A stretch of DNA of 64,000 nt from Bacillota bacterium. Lineage in GTDB: Bacteria; Bacillota; Clostridia; Clostridiales; Clostridiaceae. The notes beneath the pieces are model-generated. The model did not search any database, had not been told where the DNA came from, and saw only the letters and a list, made by a program, of their open reading frames with translations. The DNA lies in contig JAJXWJ010000008.1 of the NCBI GenBank assembly GCA_021781655.1, positions 1 to 64,000 of the forward strand, read 5' to 3'. A program made the translations under genes and the position numbers. This document shows positions 44,268 through 53,293 of the stretch, piece by piece. The stretch's first letter is position 1. Every line of letters starts with the position of its first letter.

Positions 44268-45665
44268 TTAGCTTTTTCGACGTTCATCCAGCTCCTTAGC
44301 TATTTGAGCCTGTTTTTCTTCTGTTAAGTCAAACTTAATTACAAACAATGTTAACAATAATATAACTGCAGGTACTATACTCATAAGCATTTTAATTCCA
44401 AGAATTGTATTATTGCTTTGAGAAGCCGCGCCGCTAACATATCCAATAATTGAAAGAGAAGCTGCAGCTACTGAACCAGATATTGCAGTTGAAAAAGTTT
44501 GTAAAAATCCTTGTAAAGAACCCATTAGTCCATTTAAGTTCTTACCTGTTTGCCATTCAGTATAATCCATAGCAGCAGGCATCATTGTCCCTGACGCCGG
44601 AGTTGAAATACCTGTAAACAATCCACCTATTACTGAAAGCATCATATAAACTCCTAAGCCAAGCTTTGAGGATGGGACTGCAATAAAGCCTAAGGTAGTA
44701 ATTATGGTTACAACAGAACCTATAATAAGATTATTCTTTATTCCTATTCGCTTAGTAATTCTTCCACTGAAAGCTACGCCTATTAGTGTAGGTAAAATTC
44801 CTATTATACCCATAATAGCTACCAAACCCTCGTTATGAAAATAATACTTGTAAAAGTAAATTGACAAGGTTGTCCTAAATCCGTTTGATAAATTCAAACC
44901 AAGTATATAAGCATACACTATTAAGGCGGTTTTGTTTGAAATTAAAACCTTAAACATCTCTTTAAAGGACATATCAGATTCATTTTTTCTTGGTGGTACA
45001 ACATATCTTTCCTGAACCTTAAAAACTTGAAAAATACCAATTAATATGGTAATAACCGCTACAACCCCCATAATTATCGAGAAACCTCTAACACCATTTC
45101 CACCTCCTAACTTTTTATATAAAGGTTGAACCCCTATACTTGCCAGCATAGCTGCTATCATCATAAAAAAATAACTAATTTGATTCATAGAAATTCTATC
45201 ATCTAACCTTTTTGTCACCACTGGAACTATTGCCATTTGAGGAGCAATTTCAAGAGTCTTAAATGTACTATATAGAAAATAGGTTATGGTGATATAGATT
45301 AACAATCCCATGCCTGAAAATCCGAAATCAGAAAAAGTTAACCATCCAAAAATGGCGGCAAATATTGAAATACCTATAAACCAAGGTTTGTATTTCCCCC
45401 AAGGTGTTTCAATTTTATCAATCAATATTCCAAATGTCGGAGCGGCTATGGCATCAAAAACACGAATAACTAAGAATAATCCTGCAGCATATGCAGGACT
45501 AATACCAAGCATATCTGTGTAAAAAAACAGTAAAAATAATTGTATTACTTGCGAATGAAAGGTTCCTAATGTTCCTGATATAACCACGGCTAGCTTCTCA
45601 CTAAACTTTAGCTTAGCTTGGTCTTCTTCAAAAACTCTAGCATCTGAATTATGGTCTATATTCAT
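44268..45665 (-). CDS. GPH-family glycoside:cation symporter of the carbohydrate cluster
   Basis: The 465-residue protein has about 12 membrane helices and the GPH pattern: FYTDMLGISPAYAAGLFLVIRVFDAIAAPTFGILIDKIETPWGKYKPWF in the first half and MMPAAMDYTEWQTGKNLNGLMGS in the second. It is the only transporter in the cluster and should import the oligosaccharides or glycosides that the unsecreted hydrolases cleave. It is 51 bp downstream of the GH2 gene. It differs clearly in sequence from the element-borne symporter at 24147. Confidence 0.9.
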   Translation of the reverse strand: MNIDHNSDARVFEEDQAKLKFSEKLAVVISGTLGTFHSQVIQLFLLFFYTDMLGISPAYAAGLFLVIRVFDAIAAPTFGILIDKIETPWGKYKPWFIGISIFAAIFGWLTFSDFGFSGMGLLIYITITYFLYSTFKTLEIAPQMAIVPVVTKRLDDRISMNQISYFFMMIAAMLASIGVQPLYKKLGGGNGVRGFSIIMGVVAVITILIGIFQVFKVQERYVVPPRKNESDMSFKEMFKVLISNKTALIVYAYILGLNLSNGFRTTLSIYFYKYYFHNEGLVAIMGIIGILPTLIGVAFSGRITKRIGIKNNLIIGSVVTIITTLGFIAVPSSKLGLGVYMMLSVIGGLFTGISTPASGTMMPAAMDYTEWQTGKNLNGLMGSLQGFLQTFSTAISGSVAAASLSIIGYVSGAASQSNNTILGIKMLMSIVPAVILLLTLFVIKFDLTEEKQAQIAKELDERRKS

Positions 45666-45716
45666 TATGTTGGCCTCCTTGTATATATATCTTTTAAATC
45701 ATTGTATTAACAGGTA

Positions 45717-48026
45717 TTATAACTTTTTAATTTTAGTTAACTCACTATTAAGTACATAAATCATTTTCTCATTGAAAATTTCCTTTGAATTTGCCAGCCT
45801 AGCCATGTTATCTATTGACATTTCCATGGCCATAGCAAAGGAAGGATGTTCATCTATTTTTCCAAGGTATTTTCTTATCACTGCCTTTGCTTCATGACAA
45901 TCCATAAGTTCTCTAAAGCTACAGCGAGTTGAATAAACCTCATCTGTTATTTCCAGCTCTTCTAATACAACTTCCCTAAGATCAGGTGTCTGAAACCAGT
46001 TATCAACTGAATTTCCTATATCTTCTACCGGAGCTACATAGCTTTTATTCTCTTCACTGACCTTAAGAAATATAGCTATATCACTTAGTATCTCATCTTT
46101 ATCATCTCCCACAGCCTTAACTTTATTTATTCCATTCTGTAATTTAACATTTTCAAAAATAAAAATCCTAGGAGACTTTGTTTTTGTTTCAAGAAGCAAA
46201 TCATTTATATACAGAGCTACTGTGCTGCAATTAGAATAAACTTTAACTTGTATTTTATCTGCTGTTCTCTCAATAAATCTCTTACTGGCAATATGAACAA
46301 ATTTCTCCTCACTCCAATAAGCTTTGTACATATAGAATGCGTCCTTTTTAATTTTTCTGTCATAGGTTACCAGTCCTTTATTATTCCTCCCCTTGACCCC
46401 ACCTTCATCACGGATATTAGCCCCGAAATCAAACATATTCCATACATATGTACCCCATAAGAAGGTTTTTCCTTCAAATATATTCCAAACTTTTTCATGA
46501 AGTAGAGCATGATATTCCTCACTATAATCCTTAACCTTAGGTTCTTCACTATGATATTCTATAATTCCTTCTGCACCATATTCAGAAATACATAATGCAA
46601 CTTCTGGATTTGTTTTGTGATAATTATCTAACCATTCTGAAAAATTTTCACACTCTCCTGAATACCAGCCAAAGTAATGGTTAAATCCTATTACGTCTGT
46701 AATATAATTGTACTCATCCACTTTGTCTACAAACCCGACATTTGCCATTGTAGATAATCTTGTAGGATCTATTTCTTTAGTAAGCTTGTTAAGATCCTTA
46801 ACTAGCTTCCTTACTTCCGGTCTATCACCACCAATCTGTATTTCATTTTGAATTCCCCAAAAGAAAATTGAAGCATGATTAAAATTTTGTTTTATCAATT
46901 CTAGTAGCTGCTGTTTTGCATTTTTCCCCTCTAAATCTTTCTTTGACATAACTGATATGAAAGGAATTTCTGCCCACACAACCATTCCCTCCTTATCACA
47001 CAAATCATAAAAAAAACTATTGTGCTGGTAATGAGCTAGCCTGATAGAAGTGGCACCAATTTCCTTTATGAGTTTCATATCCTCAAGCTGCTCTTCTTCT
47101 CCTATGGCCCACCCCATATCCTTTCTATCTTGATGCCTTGATACTCCTTTTAAAGAAAGGTGTTTGCCATTTAAGAAAAAACCATCTTCAGCGTCAATTA
47201 AAAAGTATCTGACGCCAAAAGGAATATTCAGCTCATCAAGTATATCATTGTAACTCGAAAGGTATATTCTTAATTTATATAGATATGGATTTTTTCTTCC
47301 ATCCCAAAGTATTGGGTTATCAATTTCCACCTTCAAATCAACCTCTTGAGTCTCATGTCCACTTACAATTATTTCATGAGCCATGTAAGTTACAGCTTTA
47401 TTTTCAGCATTTAAAACCTCTCCCCAAAGTCTTAACTTTTTCTCTGCCTGATTATCATTAGTTAATCTTGCTGTGATTTTTATTAATGCCTTTTTATCTG
47501 TTACTTTTTCTTGAGTTATATATACTCCTGAAGAACCATAGTCTAATAAATCAAAGTGAACTTTATCTGCAATGACAATATTTACATTCCTATAAATTCC
47601 TCCATAGAAAGTAAAATCTGCAACCGTTGGATACACATCCTCTACCACAGTATTATCGACTTTTACAGCTAAAATATTGTTACTACCATATTTGATAGCC
47701 TCTGTAATATCAAATCTAAAAGTAGAATACCCTCCTTTATGCTGCCCTATATGATTACCATTTATATAAACATCAGTTATGCTATTAGAGCCTTCAAATT
47801 CTATATAAATTCTTTTATCCGATTCGCTTTCATTTATTACAAAGCTTTTTCTATACCAACATGCACCCTTATAAAAACTGTTACCATTTGCACCATCTAT
47901 TGAATTCCAAGTATGTGGTAAATTGATTTTCTGCCACCTTGTATCCTCGTATACTTTTTCCCAAGCATTCACTTCATCTTGCTTAATAAATTTCCAATTG
48001 TCATTTATATTAATTTTTTTCCTCAT
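45717..48026 (-). CDS. GH2 family beta-glycosidase (beta-galactosidase-like)
   Basis: The 769-residue cytosolic protein has GH2 architecture: an N-terminal jelly roll (NLPHTWNSIDGANGNSFYKGACWYRKSF), an immunoglobulin-like domain, then a barrel. The acid/base Glu is in FFWGIQNEIQIGG and the nucleophile Glu in ALCISEYGAEG. A C-terminal region of about 180 residues has an added beta domain (VKVYSNCSTVALYINDLLLETKT). Sequence alone does not separate beta-galactosidase from beta-glucuronidase or beta-mannosidase activity. It follows the SDR gene by 12 bp and is second in the cluster transcript. Confidence 0.88.
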   Translation of the reverse strand: MRKKININDNWKFIKQDEVNAWEKVYEDTRWQKINLPHTWNSIDGANGNSFYKGACWYRKSFVINESESDKRIYIEFEGSNSITDVYINGNHIGQHKGGYSTFRFDITEAIKYGSNNILAVKVDNTVVEDVYPTVADFTFYGGIYRNVNIVIADKVHFDLLDYGSSGVYITQEKVTDKKALIKITARLTNDNQAEKKLRLWGEVLNAENKAVTYMAHEIIVSGHETQEVDLKVEIDNPILWDGRKNPYLYKLRIYLSSYNDILDELNIPFGVRYFLIDAEDGFFLNGKHLSLKGVSRHQDRKDMGWAIGEEEQLEDMKLIKEIGATSIRLAHYQHNSFFYDLCDKEGMVVWAEIPFISVMSKKDLEGKNAKQQLLELIKQNFNHASIFFWGIQNEIQIGGDRPEVRKLVKDLNKLTKEIDPTRLSTMANVGFVDKVDEYNYITDVIGFNHYFGWYSGECENFSEWLDNYHKTNPEVALCISEYGAEGIIEYHSEEPKVKDYSEEYHALLHEKVWNIFEGKTFLWGTYVWNMFDFGANIRDEGGVKGRNNKGLVTYDRKIKKDAFYMYKAYWSEEKFVHIASKRFIERTADKIQVKVYSNCSTVALYINDLLLETKTKSPRIFIFENVKLQNGINKVKAVGDDKDEILSDIAIFLKVSEENKSYVAPVEDIGNSVDNWFQTPDLREVVLEELEITDEVYSTRCSFRELMDCHEAKAVIRKYLGKIDEHPSFAMAMEMSIDNMARLANSKEIFNEKMIYVLNSELTKIKKL

Positions 48027-48038
48027 TATTTCCTCCCA

Positions 48039-48851
48039 TTATTTTGTTTGTTCATATAATTTAGCACCAAACGCTTTCTTTACTATTCTCGTTGCAAAAC
48101 TTGGATTAAGGCTATATAAGAGATTCATGAATTTAGAGTCTTTACCTATAAAAAATCTATATTTGTTTTTTTCCATACCCCTTATAATTTTAAAAGCTGC
48201 ATCATAAGGGGATAATAATAACTTAACATTCTGATCTGCGGCTGCTTGTGCATTATTGCTTATATCAGAATTTTTCATAATATCTGTTGCAATTCCTCCA
48301 GGGAAAACAATAGATACTCGTACTTTAGTACCTAGTAGTTCAGAATATAAACCTTCTGTCATTAGTTTTACTGCTGCTTTAGAAGCTCCATACGCGCACT
48401 GTCCTGGAAATGGAAAGAAGCCACCCATACTAGCAATATTAACAATATTCGCTTCGGGTCTAGTTAATAAATGATTTAAAAAAGCCTTTGTCATATATAA
48501 GGTTCCATAAAAATTTACATTCATAACTTTATATATTTGTTCTAATTTTAGATCCTTTAAATCTATAAAAGGTTGAATAATACCAGCATTGTTAATAATG
48601 CCATCAATGTAACCTACATAAGAAATGATTTCATCTGCAAAATTGAAAACTTCTTCAGCTTTAGAAATATCTAATGATCGAATTATTAATTTTTTATTTT
48701 CGCCAGAAATTCTAAAAGTTTCTTGAAGTGCTGTTTCATTAATATCAACTGCAATAACCTTAGCTCCTTTGGAAAGCAATTGAAGCACTAACTCTCTCCC
48801 TACTCCGTTACCTCCACCAGTAACAATAATACTTTTGTCCACAATCTTCAT
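48039..48851 (-). CDS. short-chain dehydrogenase/reductase, first gene of the cluster
   Basis: From ATG 48851 the protein has 270 residues. It is a classical SDR with SIIVTGGGNGVGRELVLQL, NNAGI, and the catalytic Tyr-Lys in YGASKAAVKLM. The tail resembles SDRs acting on lipids or sterols (KAFGAKLYEQTK) more than sugar dehydrogenases, so the substrate is open. I chose the internal ATG because the longer reading to 48923 runs into the promoter region of the divergent AraC gene. It leads the leftward transcript that includes GH2 and the symporter. Confidence 0.82.
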   Translation of the reverse strand: MKIVDKSIIVTGGGNGVGRELVLQLLSKGAKVIAVDINETALQETFRISGENKKLIIRSLDISKAEEVFNFADEIISYVGYIDGIINNAGIIQPFIDLKDLKLEQIYKVMNVNFYGTLYMTKAFLNHLLTRPEANIVNIASMGGFFPFPGQCAYGASKAAVKLMTEGLYSELLGTKVRVSIVFPGGIATDIMKNSDISNNAQAAADQNVKLLLSPYDAAFKIIRGMEKNKYRFFIGKDSKFMNLLYSLNPSFATRIVKKAFGAKLYEQTK

Positions 48852-49016
48852 ACCTTTGTATTCACTCCTCACAATATTGATTCGATAAAACAATTGTATA
48901 TTAAAAGGTTTACATTTACTCATAAAATATTGACTATATTAGTAAATTTCTTAATATACTTATTTATTTTTCTGCTGTATAATGAATTTATAAATTATGC
49001 AAATGGATGTGATAAA

Positions 49017-50258
49017 TTGGAAAAATATAAAGATTCAATTACTAAAATATGTACTAATGCTTTTTATCTTACAAATATTGATACCGCCTTTATAGATCAT
49101 TCCTCAAAAGTCATTATTGACTTCGGTTATACTCAATTACCTGAACTTATTAGACCATATTGGCTCAAGATGACTGAACTTTTAGCCCTGCATTCTTACA
49201 ATACGGATAAAGATGCAATTATACATTCAACTTCTTACATGACCAATTTTATCTCAGTTAAAGTTTATTGTAACAGCCAATATCTAGGAAGTATAATAAT
49301 TGGACCCTATTTAACTGAAGAGCCTAATTTTCTTATGATTGAAAATATAATACTTGAAAATAAGCTTTCAATTTCATTAAGAAACATAATCAATCAGTAT
49401 TATCTCACACTACCGCTAATAAGCAGTCGTAAGGCCAAAAATATAGCTGAATTTATAGCCTATAGTGCTCACAATATTGATTTTATAAAAAATTATACTA
49501 TAGGGATTGGCAATAAAAAATATGACTTCCCATCTGGCCTTCATGCTGAACGAAGTACAATAAAACAAAATACCGAACAATCTCTAGAAATAATAGAAAA
49601 AAACTATACGCAAGAAAATGCTCTGCTACACGCAGTAGAAACTGGCGATCTTGAAAAGTTGGAAGAATTATCTGAAGATAGGACTCTTATTATTAATAAT
49701 TTTTCTGATAGATTTCCAAATGATCCTTTGCGATCTGGCAAAAATTTAGCTTTTGTCCTAAATACCCTGCTGAGAAAAGCTGCAGAAAAAGGCGAACTTC
49801 CTTTAATAGACATTCATGGTATATCTGAGAAGTATGCAGTGCAAATCGAAAGAACTACTTCAATACATCATTTATCAGATTTAATTGTGAAAATGCGTTT
49901 TGAATACTGCAATGCCGTCAGAAAAATGTCACTTAAAGATTTCAATTATCTTACTAAAAAAGTCATAACATATATTCGAAAAAATCTAGATGGAGATTTA
50001 CGATTAGAAACAATATCTAATGCTATTAACGTAAATCCTACAATGTTATCGAGAGAATTTAAGAAAGATATGAAGCATAATCTTAATGAATATATAAATT
50101 CCCAAAGAATTAATGAAGCAATTTATATTATAGAAAATTCAAAAATATCCATAACAGACCTAGCATATATGGTTGGATTTAATGACCTTAATTACTTCAC
50201 TAAAGTATTTAAGAAGTATACAGGAGTGACACCAACTGAATATAGAAAAAAATCATAA
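49017..50258 (+). CDS. AraC-family regulator of the carbohydrate cluster
   Basis: I place the start at TTG 49017 after GGATGTGA, giving 413 residues; the ATG at 48894 would put a false hydrophobic leader before the protein and lies in promoter DNA. The C-terminal 100 residues hold two AraC helix-turn-helix units (LRLETISNAINVNPTMLSREFKKDM; ISITDLAYMVGFNDLNYFTKVFKKYTGVTPTEYRKK). The N-terminal 300 residues include a PocR- or GAF-like fold region (CTNAFYLTNIDTAFID, SIIIGPYL), seen in sugar-responsive regulators. It is divergent from the cluster and probably activates it. Confidence 0.85.
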   Translation: MEKYKDSITKICTNAFYLTNIDTAFIDHSSKVIIDFGYTQLPELIRPYWLKMTELLALHSYNTDKDAIIHSTSYMTNFISVKVYCNSQYLGSIIIGPYLTEEPNFLMIENIILENKLSISLRNIINQYYLTLPLISSRKAKNIAEFIAYSAHNIDFIKNYTIGIGNKKYDFPSGLHAERSTIKQNTEQSLEIIEKNYTQENALLHAVETGDLEKLEELSEDRTLIINNFSDRFPNDPLRSGKNLAFVLNTLLRKAAEKGELPLIDIHGISEKYAVQIERTTSIHHLSDLIVKMRFEYCNAVRKMSLKDFNYLTKKVITYIRKNLDGDLRLETISNAINVNPTMLSREFKKDMKHNLNEYINSQRINEAIYIIENSKISITDLAYMVGFNDLNYFTKVFKKYTGVTPTEYRKKS

Positions 50259-50510
50259 AATAAAAAAGCGGCTAACCTACTCCATCCTTAAAAACAACAA
50301 TAAATATAGGAAACTCAAGCTTGACAGACCAATATAGAGTATATTACTTCTAACAGTGTAGGTTGTAATCCAAATAGTGTTATAAGTATAAAGAAAACTT
50401 CTACCATTAAATTAACTGATATAAGTACTTCCTTCGTCAAAATGCAGTATGATACTGTAACACTCTCTAGTGGCAAAACTGGTATTCTTTATTTCTTTTT
50501 ACATCCGTAA
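50259..50510. other. 252-bp gap with an open but unassignable stretch
   Basis: The forward frame is open from about 50325 to a TAA at 50506-50508 (reading TDISTSFVKMQYDTVTLSSG in its middle) but has no start or ribosome site. It could be the relic of a secreted or coat-type beta protein, or chance. Nothing else is recognisable. Confidence 0.3.
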
Positions 50511-50578
50511 AATAATAAAAAAGAAATGGGGTCGTAGCACTTTCTATTTTGCAACGATCCCATTTCTTTTTTATTATT
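50511..50578. terminator. long hairpin terminating the aro operon
   Basis: The arms at 50511-50535 and 50554-50578 pair over 25 bp with a single G/T wobble. A-rich and T-rich ends allow use in both directions. It lies just past the aroK stop codon at 50597 on the minus strand. Confidence 0.75.
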
Positions 50579-50596
50579 TATTTTTATGCAATTTTA

Positions 50597-51115
50597 TCAG
50601 TCAACTAATTTTTCACGATATAAAATATCAGCTATATCATCAATCACTTCCAAAAGCGGTTTATTATTAACGATACGTATATCTGCATACTTTTTATAAA
50701 GAGGATATCTTTCTTCATATAAACTATAAAGCTTCAAAGGATTATCCTTTAAAAGTGGCCTGCTACTATTGTCCACATCATTAAATATGTTTTCAGGTGG
50801 CCTGTCAATAAAAATCACAAGCCCATTCCCCTTTAAAATCTCCATATTCGCAGCTGATTTTATTACTCCACCTCCTGTAGAAATAATAATTCCTTGCTCT
50901 TTGCAAATATCTTTTATAGATTTATTTTCAATAAGTCTGAAGTAATCTTCTCCTACTGAAAACATTTCTTTAATCGTTTTTCCTTCCGTTTCTTCGATAT
51001 AGCGGTCAACATCTATAATCTTAGCTTTAATTCGTTTTGAAAGATACTTTGAAATTGTAGTTTTTCCTGAGCCAGGCATACCTATAAATACTATGTTTTT
51101 CTTTATACTCATCAC
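50597..51115 (-). CDS. aroK: shikimate kinase
   Basis: The 172-residue protein phosphorylates shikimate with ATP in the fifth step of the shikimate pathway. The P-loop is IGMPGSGKTTISKYL, substrate residues lie in DVDRYIEETEG (Asp pair) and IISTGGGVIKS, and the lid Arg is in SSRPLLKDNPL. It is the last gene of the eight-gene leftward operon, 17 bp after aroE. Normal length; it ends in the long hairpin at 50511. Confidence 0.95.
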   Translation of the reverse strand: MMSIKKNIVFIGMPGSGKTTISKYLSKRIKAKIIDVDRYIEETEGKTIKEMFSVGEDYFRLIENKSIKDICKEQGIIISTGGGVIKSAANMEILKGNGLVIFIDRPPENIFNDVDNSSRPLLKDNPLKLYSLYEERYPLYKKYADIRIVNNKPLLEVIDDIADILYREKLVD

Positions 51116-51132
51116 TTTATTCCTCGTTCAAT

Positions 51133-51936
51133 TTATTGAAGCTTTTTAAAAATTTCATCAGTAATCTCTTCACCTATAGTTATATTATTCCATATCTCTT
51201 CCGCTGCCATTGCTTGACCAACTAACATATATAGTCCATTGACACTCTTAAGTCCTTCTTCTTTGGCAAACTTTAAAAACAAGGTTTCTAGCGGATTGTA
51301 TATCAAATCAACTGCAGCTGAAAACTTAGCTATACATTTTCTATCTACAGGAAATGCATCTAGCTTAGGATACATTCCAAGTGGAGTACAATTAACGATT
51401 ATATCACCATTGTAATATTCATTAAGTTCCTCATAACTTATCACCTTAATATTAGGAAATGCATCTGTAGCCTTCTTTTTATCTCTGCTAACTAAAACTA
51501 TTTCCTTAGCATTATTAAAAAGAAAATATTGTATTACTGCTTTAGCAGCACCTCCAGCTCCTAAAATAACTACCTTCGAATCACAAGATTGTATGTTATT
51601 TTTTTGAAGCATCCTTCCAAAGCCAAAATAATCTGTATTATAACCAATGGTTTTATCTCCCTTAAAATAAATGGTATTAACAGCACCTATTTCCTTAGCC
51701 TCTATGGATATATCATCTAAAAACTCCATGATGTCTACCTTGTAAGGTATGGTTACATTCAAACCCTTTACCCCTTCAGCCTTAAGCTTTAAAACGGCAT
51801 TTTTAAGCTCATCTTTTTTTATTTCAAAAAGCTCGTACTTTGCATTCTTACTCAAAATATTAAAAAGTTCGCCATGAATTTTGGGTGAAAGGCTGTGAGT
51901 TAATTTTTCTCCTATTAATCCATATAATTCACACAT
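51133..51936 (-). CDS. aroE: shikimate dehydrogenase
   Basis: The 267-residue protein reduces 3-dehydroshikimate with NADPH. The substrate site is seen in GEKLTHSLSPKIHGELF, the catalytic Lys in NVTIPYKVDIMEFLD and Asp in GYNTDYFGF. The cofactor loop is VVILGAGGAAKAVIQYF. It is full length. It follows the chorismate mutase gene by 2 bp in the operon, so translation is probably coupled. Confidence 0.95.
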   Translation of the reverse strand: MCELYGLIGEKLTHSLSPKIHGELFNILSKNAKYELFEIKKDELKNAVLKLKAEGVKGLNVTIPYKVDIMEFLDDISIEAKEIGAVNTIYFKGDKTIGYNTDYFGFGRMLQKNNIQSCDSKVVILGAGGAAKAVIQYFLFNNAKEIVLVSRDKKKATDAFPNIKVISYEELNEYYNGDIIVNCTPLGMYPKLDAFPVDRKCIAKFSAAVDLIYNPLETLFLKFAKEEGLKSVNGLYMLVGQAMAAEEIWNNITIGEEITDEIFKKLQ

Positions 51937-51938
51937 AT

Positions 51939-52199
51939 CTATTCCTCTTCTAGCTTTTTGCTAGCTTCAATAATACTTTTATAAATTTCCTCTATTGCAA
52001 AAGAAAAATGCTTGTTATTTAACTTGCTCGTATTTTTTATTATTACTTCAGCTTCTCTTTCTTTATTAAATACTGGGAGATTGTGCTCTTTTTTATATTG
52101 TCCAACCTTTAAAACAATCTCTAATCTTTGCTCTATTAGTTTTGTAAGTTCTTTGTCTATTTCATCGATTTGTGCTCTGTATACATCCAAATTTTCCAT
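51939..52199 (-). CDS. chorismate mutase (AroQ type)
   Basis: The 86-residue all-helical protein is a minimal AroQ chorismate mutase, converting chorismate to prephenate for tyrosine and phenylalanine. Family residues are in DVYRAQIDEIDKELTKLIEQRLEIVLKVGQYKK (catalytic Arg and Lys) and PVFNKEREAEVI. It is not fused to another domain; the prephenate dehydrogenase is separate at 55647. It sits between aroC and aroE. Confidence 0.92.
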   Translation of the reverse strand: MENLDVYRAQIDEIDKELTKLIEQRLEIVLKVGQYKKEHNLPVFNKEREAEVIIKNTSKLNNKHFSFAIEEIYKSIIEASKKLEEE

Positions 52200-52210
52200 A
52201 ACTTGCCCTC

Positions 52211-53293
52211 CTATTTGTTGTCATATAATAAATCTAAAATAGCAAGGGCCGCTGCCGCTTCTACCACAGGAACTGCTCTTGGAACTATACAAGGATCATG
52301 TCTTCCTTTAATCTCAAGCTTTATATCTTGCAGCTTTTCAATATCTATAGTGTTTTGGCTTCTTGCTATGGAGGCTGTTGGCTTAAATGCTGTACTGAAT
52401 ACAACAGGCATTCCGCTAGTTATGCCGCCTAAAATACCTCCGTTGTTGTTTGTACGAGTTTTTACCTTGTTGTCTTCCATATAATATTCATCATTTGCTT
52501 CTGCTCCAGTCATTTCTGTAATAGCAAAGCCTTCACCGAATTGTACTCCCTTTACTGCTGGTATAGAGAACAAAAGGTGTGAAAGATGGCTTTCTAAAGA
52601 ATCGAAGAAAGGAGATCCAATTCCAGCAGGAAGGTTTAACACAGCAGTTTCAATAACTCCACCAACAGAATTTAACTCTTTTTTTACAGTTAAAATTTTA
52701 TTAACCATATCATTTAATGCTACCTTATTTATTACAGGGAAATCTTCTTTTAGTAAATTATTTAAAAGTTCTTCTTTTAAATTTACCTTGTCAAAAACCT
52801 CATCTTTTATATTGTGAATGCTCTTTATATGACTTCCTATTATTATACCTTTTTCTTTAAGTAGTTGCTTTGCTATAGCACCAGCAAAAACTAAAGGTGC
52901 AGTAATTCTTCCAGAAAAGTGTCCGCCTCCCCTGTGGTCGTTAAAGCCCTTATATTTTATATTACCTGTATAATCTGCATGAGAAGGTCTTATCATAACC
53001 TTCAAATTTTCATAATCCTTTGAGTGCTGGTCTGAATTTCTTATTATACTGCAAAGAGGAGTTCCTGTAGTTTTTCCATCGTAATATCCGGAAAGTATCT
53101 CAAAAACATCTCCTTCTTTTCTAGGTGTTGACAGTGCACTATTCCCTGGTGCTCTTCGCTTCATTTCACTCTTTATAAAATCGATATCTAGTTCTACACC
53201 TGAAGGCAATCCATCAATTGTTATTCCTATAGCATTCCCATGAGATTCTCCAAAAATGGAAAGCTTAATATTTTTACCCCACACTCCACTCAT
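52211..53293 (-). CDS. aroC: chorismate synthase
   Basis: The 360-residue FMN-dependent enzyme makes chorismate from EPSP. Signatures are FGESHGNAIGITIDGLPSG at the N-terminus, RPSHADYTGNIKYKGFNDHRGGGHFSGRIT, and GGILGGITSGMPV with KPTASIARSQNTID near the end. Its start overlaps the aroA stop by 20 bp, consistent with coupling. It is complete. Confidence 0.96.
   Translation of the reverse strand: MSGVWGKNIKLSIFGESHGNAIGITIDGLPSGVELDIDFIKSEMKRRAPGNSALSTPRKEGDVFEILSGYYDGKTTGTPLCSIIRNSDQHSKDYENLKVMIRPSHADYTGNIKYKGFNDHRGGGHFSGRITAPLVFAGAIAKQLLKEKGIIIGSHIKSIHNIKDEVFDKVNLKEELLNNLLKEDFPVINKVALNDMVNKILTVKKELNSVGGVIETAVLNLPAGIGSPFFDSLESHLSHLLFSIPAVKGVQFGEGFAITEMTGAEANDEYYMEDNKVKTRTNNNGGILGGITSGMPVVFSTAFKPTASIARSQNTIDIEKLQDIKLEIKGRHDPCIVPRAVPVVEAAAALAILDLLYDNK

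Noticed and set aside
48894-49016. N-terminal membrane segment of the AraC regulator
   Set aside because: The hydrophobic stretch comes only from reading promoter DNA from an ATG without a ribosome site. TTG 49017 after GGATGTGA is the better start.
50325-50508. Small gene in the gap before the aro terminator
   Set aside because: It is open, but there is no start codon with a ribosome site and no recognisable family. It is kept only as an unassigned stretch.
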